Shown here: positions 61,674 through 64,000 of the stretch, piece by piece
How the letters are laid out: each line of letters starts with the position of its first letter
Numbering within the stretch: position 1 is the first letter of the stretch
NCBI RefSeq assembly: GCF_014203535.1
Contig: NZ_JACHJI010000021.1
Coordinates: 29,875 to 93,874 of the forward strand
Source of the DNA: Streptomyces griseomycini
GTDB taxonomy: Bacteria; Actinomycetota; Actinomycetes; Streptomycetales; Streptomycetaceae
DNA length: 64,000 bases
Direction: 5' to 3'
Notes under the pieces: generated by a model
The model's input: the letters and a program-made list of their open reading frames with translations, nothing else
What the model was told of the DNA's origin: nothing
The model's database searches: none
Made by a program: the position numbers and the translations under genes

Positions 61674-62096
61674 ATGACGCAGCCGACCATCACCGCCCTC
61701 GACACCGCCCTGGACGCCGACCAGGCCGACACCGTGCTCTCCGCAGCCTGGGACGCGTTCGACGTCGCAGGCCGGCTGGCGGACGCCCTGGCCTTCGACG
61801 AGGGCAGCGACGAGATCCAGGCCACGCTCGTCGGCATCAAGTGCACGGAAGGCCGCCGTCTGCTGCCGCTGCCCGAGAACGACCGGCCCCGGGAGACTCC
61901 GACTCCGTGCTCCGGCCGGGCCGGGCTCGAGCCGTACGGGGCGCTGCTGCGCCACGCCAGCGGGGCGCTGCGCAGGCTGGCTTCCGTACCGGAATACGCG
62001 GACGACGCGGAGCAGCTCAGCCTCGTGGCCGACCACGCGGCAGCCGCCGCGGCCCTCCTCATGACCGTCCGGCAGGACGGTGACGGTGCTTCATGA
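61674..62096 (+). CDS. Hypothetical protein, coupled to next gene
   Basis: A 140-residue helical protein from ATG 61674 with AGGAGG about 12 nt upstream. It starts TQPTITALDTALDADQADTV and contains EYADDAEQLSLVADHAAAAAALLMTV at the end. No motif known. The ATG of the next gene overlaps its stop (ATGA), so the two proteins are made together and may form a complex. Confidence 0.65.
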   Translation: MTQPTITALDTALDADQADTVLSAAWDAFDVAGRLADALAFDEGSDEIQATLVGIKCTEGRRLLPLPENDRPRETPTPCSGRAGLEPYGALLRHASGALRRLASVPEYADDAEQLSLVADHAAAAAALLMTVRQDGDGAS

Positions 62097-63667
62097 CCGT
62101 AACGCTCGGAGAGCTCTACGACGTCGTTCACGACCGCCTCGAACGGGTCACCTCTGTGAGGCTGCCCGGAGACGATCCCTTCGCGCACGCCCTCGCGCTC
62201 AGGCAGGTCGACACACTGGTCAAGCACGTGCACCTCCTGCTGCGCCAGCCGGGTGACCGTATCGACGCCACAGCCGACGACACCTTCCGCCACCTGCACC
62301 ATGCCCGGCGGGCACTTGACGGCGCAGCCCGCTGGCTGCCGCCGATCGCCCCGGACAGCGCGGCGAATGACGGCCCTCTCGGCTCGGCGGTGGAGGCCAG
62401 CGGGGCAGTCATCGACCTGATCCGCGGTCATCGTGACGGCACCGGCGCCCCGGTCACCCCGTATGCGCTCGCTTTCACCACCCGCTCCGCACAGGCGTAC
62501 CACCTGCGCCACGCCTCCAGGATTCTCCACTCCGCGAGCCGGATCGTGCACGCCGTGAGCCAGACGCTCGACAACTGGAACGCTTCGGTCAGGCTGCAGA
62601 CCGCTCACGCCTCTCTGCAGTACGCGTCGGTTCAGGCTCGGCATGCCGGCGCCGACGCGGATCCGGCGCTGGCGGCCTTTCCGCAGGCCCTGCCGCTCAC
62701 CCCGGTCCCCGCCCTCTCCACCGATCCGCTCACCCGGGCCACCGACCGGATCCGGGACGACTGCGAGCAGCTGTCCCGCGCCGCCTACGAGACGCTCCAC
62801 GGCCGTTCCGCCCGGCCCCTCAGCGGATCCGACCTGCAGCTGATCATCCGGTGGCGGTCCCTGGGCACCATGCTCGCCGGGCGGCTCCTGGTGCAGGCCG
62901 CCGCCGAAGCACCGAACGAGGCGGGCACCTCGCTCAGAAGCTGCGCGGACCGCTTCCGAAGCGCCGCTCACGCGTGGAGGAACGTCCGGGAGCGCTGGGA
63001 CCGCGTCGTCGACGTGGACGATCCCCGGATCCGTCCTCGGCTCCCTCGGCCTAGCTACGAGATGGTGCACCGAGGCCAGATTTTCCGTATGCCGCAGGGA
63101 ACGGTCCCGCATCCGGCCGTCGAGATCGCGCGCGCGACAGCCCTGCGCGCGGGACGGCTGCTGTTCGGCGGCGACTGGGACCCCGACTCCGGGAACGGCC
63201 CGCCCCGGACAAGGTCCGCACCGGACATCGTCGCCGACTCGGGAGGCATCGCCGAACTGGCCCAGACCGCATACCGCCTCACCGCCACCGACTGGCGGAT
63301 CGCGGTGGCCGCGCCCCGGGCCGTGATGGCCATCGAGCACCGTCTGCTCACCGACATCCCCGAACACCGCCCAGCCGACCACCCCTACCGCTTCTACCCG
63401 CTCCACGGCCATCAGCTCGAGCGCATCCGCACCTCGTTCCAACAGGTCTGCGCCGCTCAGCAGGCCGCAGCGCAGAGCCTGCTGGCCGCCGCTCCCGACA
63501 TCGGCATGGACACCAGCCGCGCCGTCCTCGACGCGACGGCCCACCGGCACATCACCGCCCAGACCTGGGCCCCGGTCCCTGCCCCGAACCCCGTCGCTCG
63601 GGGCGCGATCGCGCGGGGGGCCGCCGCGCCTCAGCCAGCCACGCCTGGGAGAGGCGCCCGTGCATGA
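62093..63667 (+). CDS. Large helical hypothetical protein
   Basis: A 524-residue soluble, mainly helical protein rich in Ala, Arg and His. Its pattern resembles helical-bundle repeats: SAQAYHLRHASRILHSASRI, VRLQTAHASLQYASVQARHA, RAAYETLHGRSARPL and SFQQVCAAQQAAAQSLLAAA. No catalytic motif, signal or membrane segment. It is translationally coupled to the 140-residue protein before it. Similar small/large pairs may belong to plasmid backbone functions, but I cannot name a family. Confidence 0.65.
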   Translation: MTVTLGELYDVVHDRLERVTSVRLPGDDPFAHALALRQVDTLVKHVHLLLRQPGDRIDATADDTFRHLHHARRALDGAARWLPPIAPDSAANDGPLGSAVEASGAVIDLIRGHRDGTGAPVTPYALAFTTRSAQAYHLRHASRILHSASRIVHAVSQTLDNWNASVRLQTAHASLQYASVQARHAGADADPALAAFPQALPLTPVPALSTDPLTRATDRIRDDCEQLSRAAYETLHGRSARPLSGSDLQLIIRWRSLGTMLAGRLLVQAAAEAPNEAGTSLRSCADRFRSAAHAWRNVRERWDRVVDVDDPRIRPRLPRPSYEMVHRGQIFRMPQGTVPHPAVEIARATALRAGRLLFGGDWDPDSGNGPPRTRSAPDIVADSGGIAELAQTAYRLTATDWRIAVAAPRAVMAIEHRLLTDIPEHRPADHPYRFYPLHGHQLERIRTSFQQVCAAQQAAAQSLLAAAPDIGMDTSRAVLDATAHRHITAQTWAPVPAPNPVARGAIARGAAAPQPATPGRGARA

Positions 63668-63910
63668 GCCGAAGACCGCACCGACCCCTTGCGGAGGGCA
63701 ACGGCCCCCGCCCCCTGGTACAGCTCTGCCGCTCCGCCCGGCCGCACGACGATCACTGGTACGCCGGCCGAGCGCGCCTCCAGGACGGTGTCCACGGCCC
63801 CACCCCCTGACGTGCCGTAAGCAGGGCGGAGAACTGGTAACGGAGCGGAAGCCACCGCGCCGGTCCCCGCCCCTGCTGAGAAGGCGTGAGAAGACCGGTG
63901 GGCCAGGCGC
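63668..63910. other. Region between two converging genes
   Basis: A minus-strand frame of 74 codons (63631-63855) contains YGTSGGGAVDTVLEARSAGVPVIVVRPGGA, which looks protein-like, but it has no clear ribosome-binding site and may be a remnant. Nothing else is seen. Confidence 0.3.
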
Positions 63911-64000
63911 CTACTGGTCGGGGTGGACGGCCTGGACGCCGGTCCCCGCGTACGCCTTGGGCGTCAGGGTGAGCAGGAAGCGCCCGGTGGGGAAGGCGGG
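63911..64000 (-). CDS. C-terminal end of a gene, partial
   Basis: The minus strand is open from the window edge and encodes PAFPTGRFLLTLTPKAYAGT and ends VHPDQ-stop at 63911. Only 29 residues are visible. The gene is cut by the window end, and the family cannot be named. Confidence 0.45.
   Translation of the reverse strand, partial: PAFPTGRFLLTLTPKAYAGTGVQAVHPDQ

Overview
The window is high-GC actinobacterial DNA, most likely part of a linear plasmid or similar linear replicon of Streptomyces. The main evidence is a tpg/tap telomere-protein pair (1.8-4.6 kb). It is supported by a plasmid-type parAB locus (15.3-17.6 kb) with four copies of a long palindrome, two winged-helix replication-type genes behind repeated sequences (7.4-8.8 kb), and a large conjugation module. 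No tRNA or rRNA gene was seen, and no telomere sequence is recognisable in the window.

Layout. 0-1.6 kb: the end of a TmrB-like ATP-binding gene and a DUF1963-like gene. 1.8-4.6 kb: tpg and tap. 5.0-6.6 kb: an accessory methionyl-tRNA synthetase with a structured leader. 7.4-8.8 kb: probable replication region. 9.0-15.3 kb: accessory genes, IS5-type remnants, a small secreted poly-valine peptide gene and an IS-like unit carrying a passenger gene. 15.3-17.7 kb: parA-parB. 17.8-23.1 kb: hypothetical genes, pseudogenes and a three-gene set (PCMT-like methyltransferase, VanX-like dipeptidase, small methyltransferase). 23.3-27.2 kb: MobF relaxase-helicase. 27.3-43.1 kb: a complete type I-E CRISPR-Cas locus with two arrays (32 and 48 repeats) that share a related 75-bp leader, a decayed third array, and a toxin-antitoxin pair inside the decayed tail. 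43.4-54.6 kb: cell-wall hydrolase and type IV secretion genes (pilin-like, VirB8-, VirB6-, VirB4- and VirD4-like). 54.8-64 kb: NUDIX, a 946-residue protein with a Rossmann-like segment, ISL3 and DUF6207 remnants between 69-bp direct repeats, and a translationally coupled pair of unknown genes.

How it fits together. Tpg/Tap would cap the ends, the repL-like pair would start replication, and ParAB with the palindromes would segregate the molecule. The relaxase, coupling protein and T4SS genes would move it by conjugation of single-stranded DNA, which differs from the FtsK-like TraB route common in Streptomyces. The CRISPR-Cas locus lies between the relaxase and the rest of the transfer genes. 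The most unusual part is 41.8-43.1 kb, where an RHH/Doc-like toxin-antitoxin pair sits among degenerate repeats next to an intact type I-E system.
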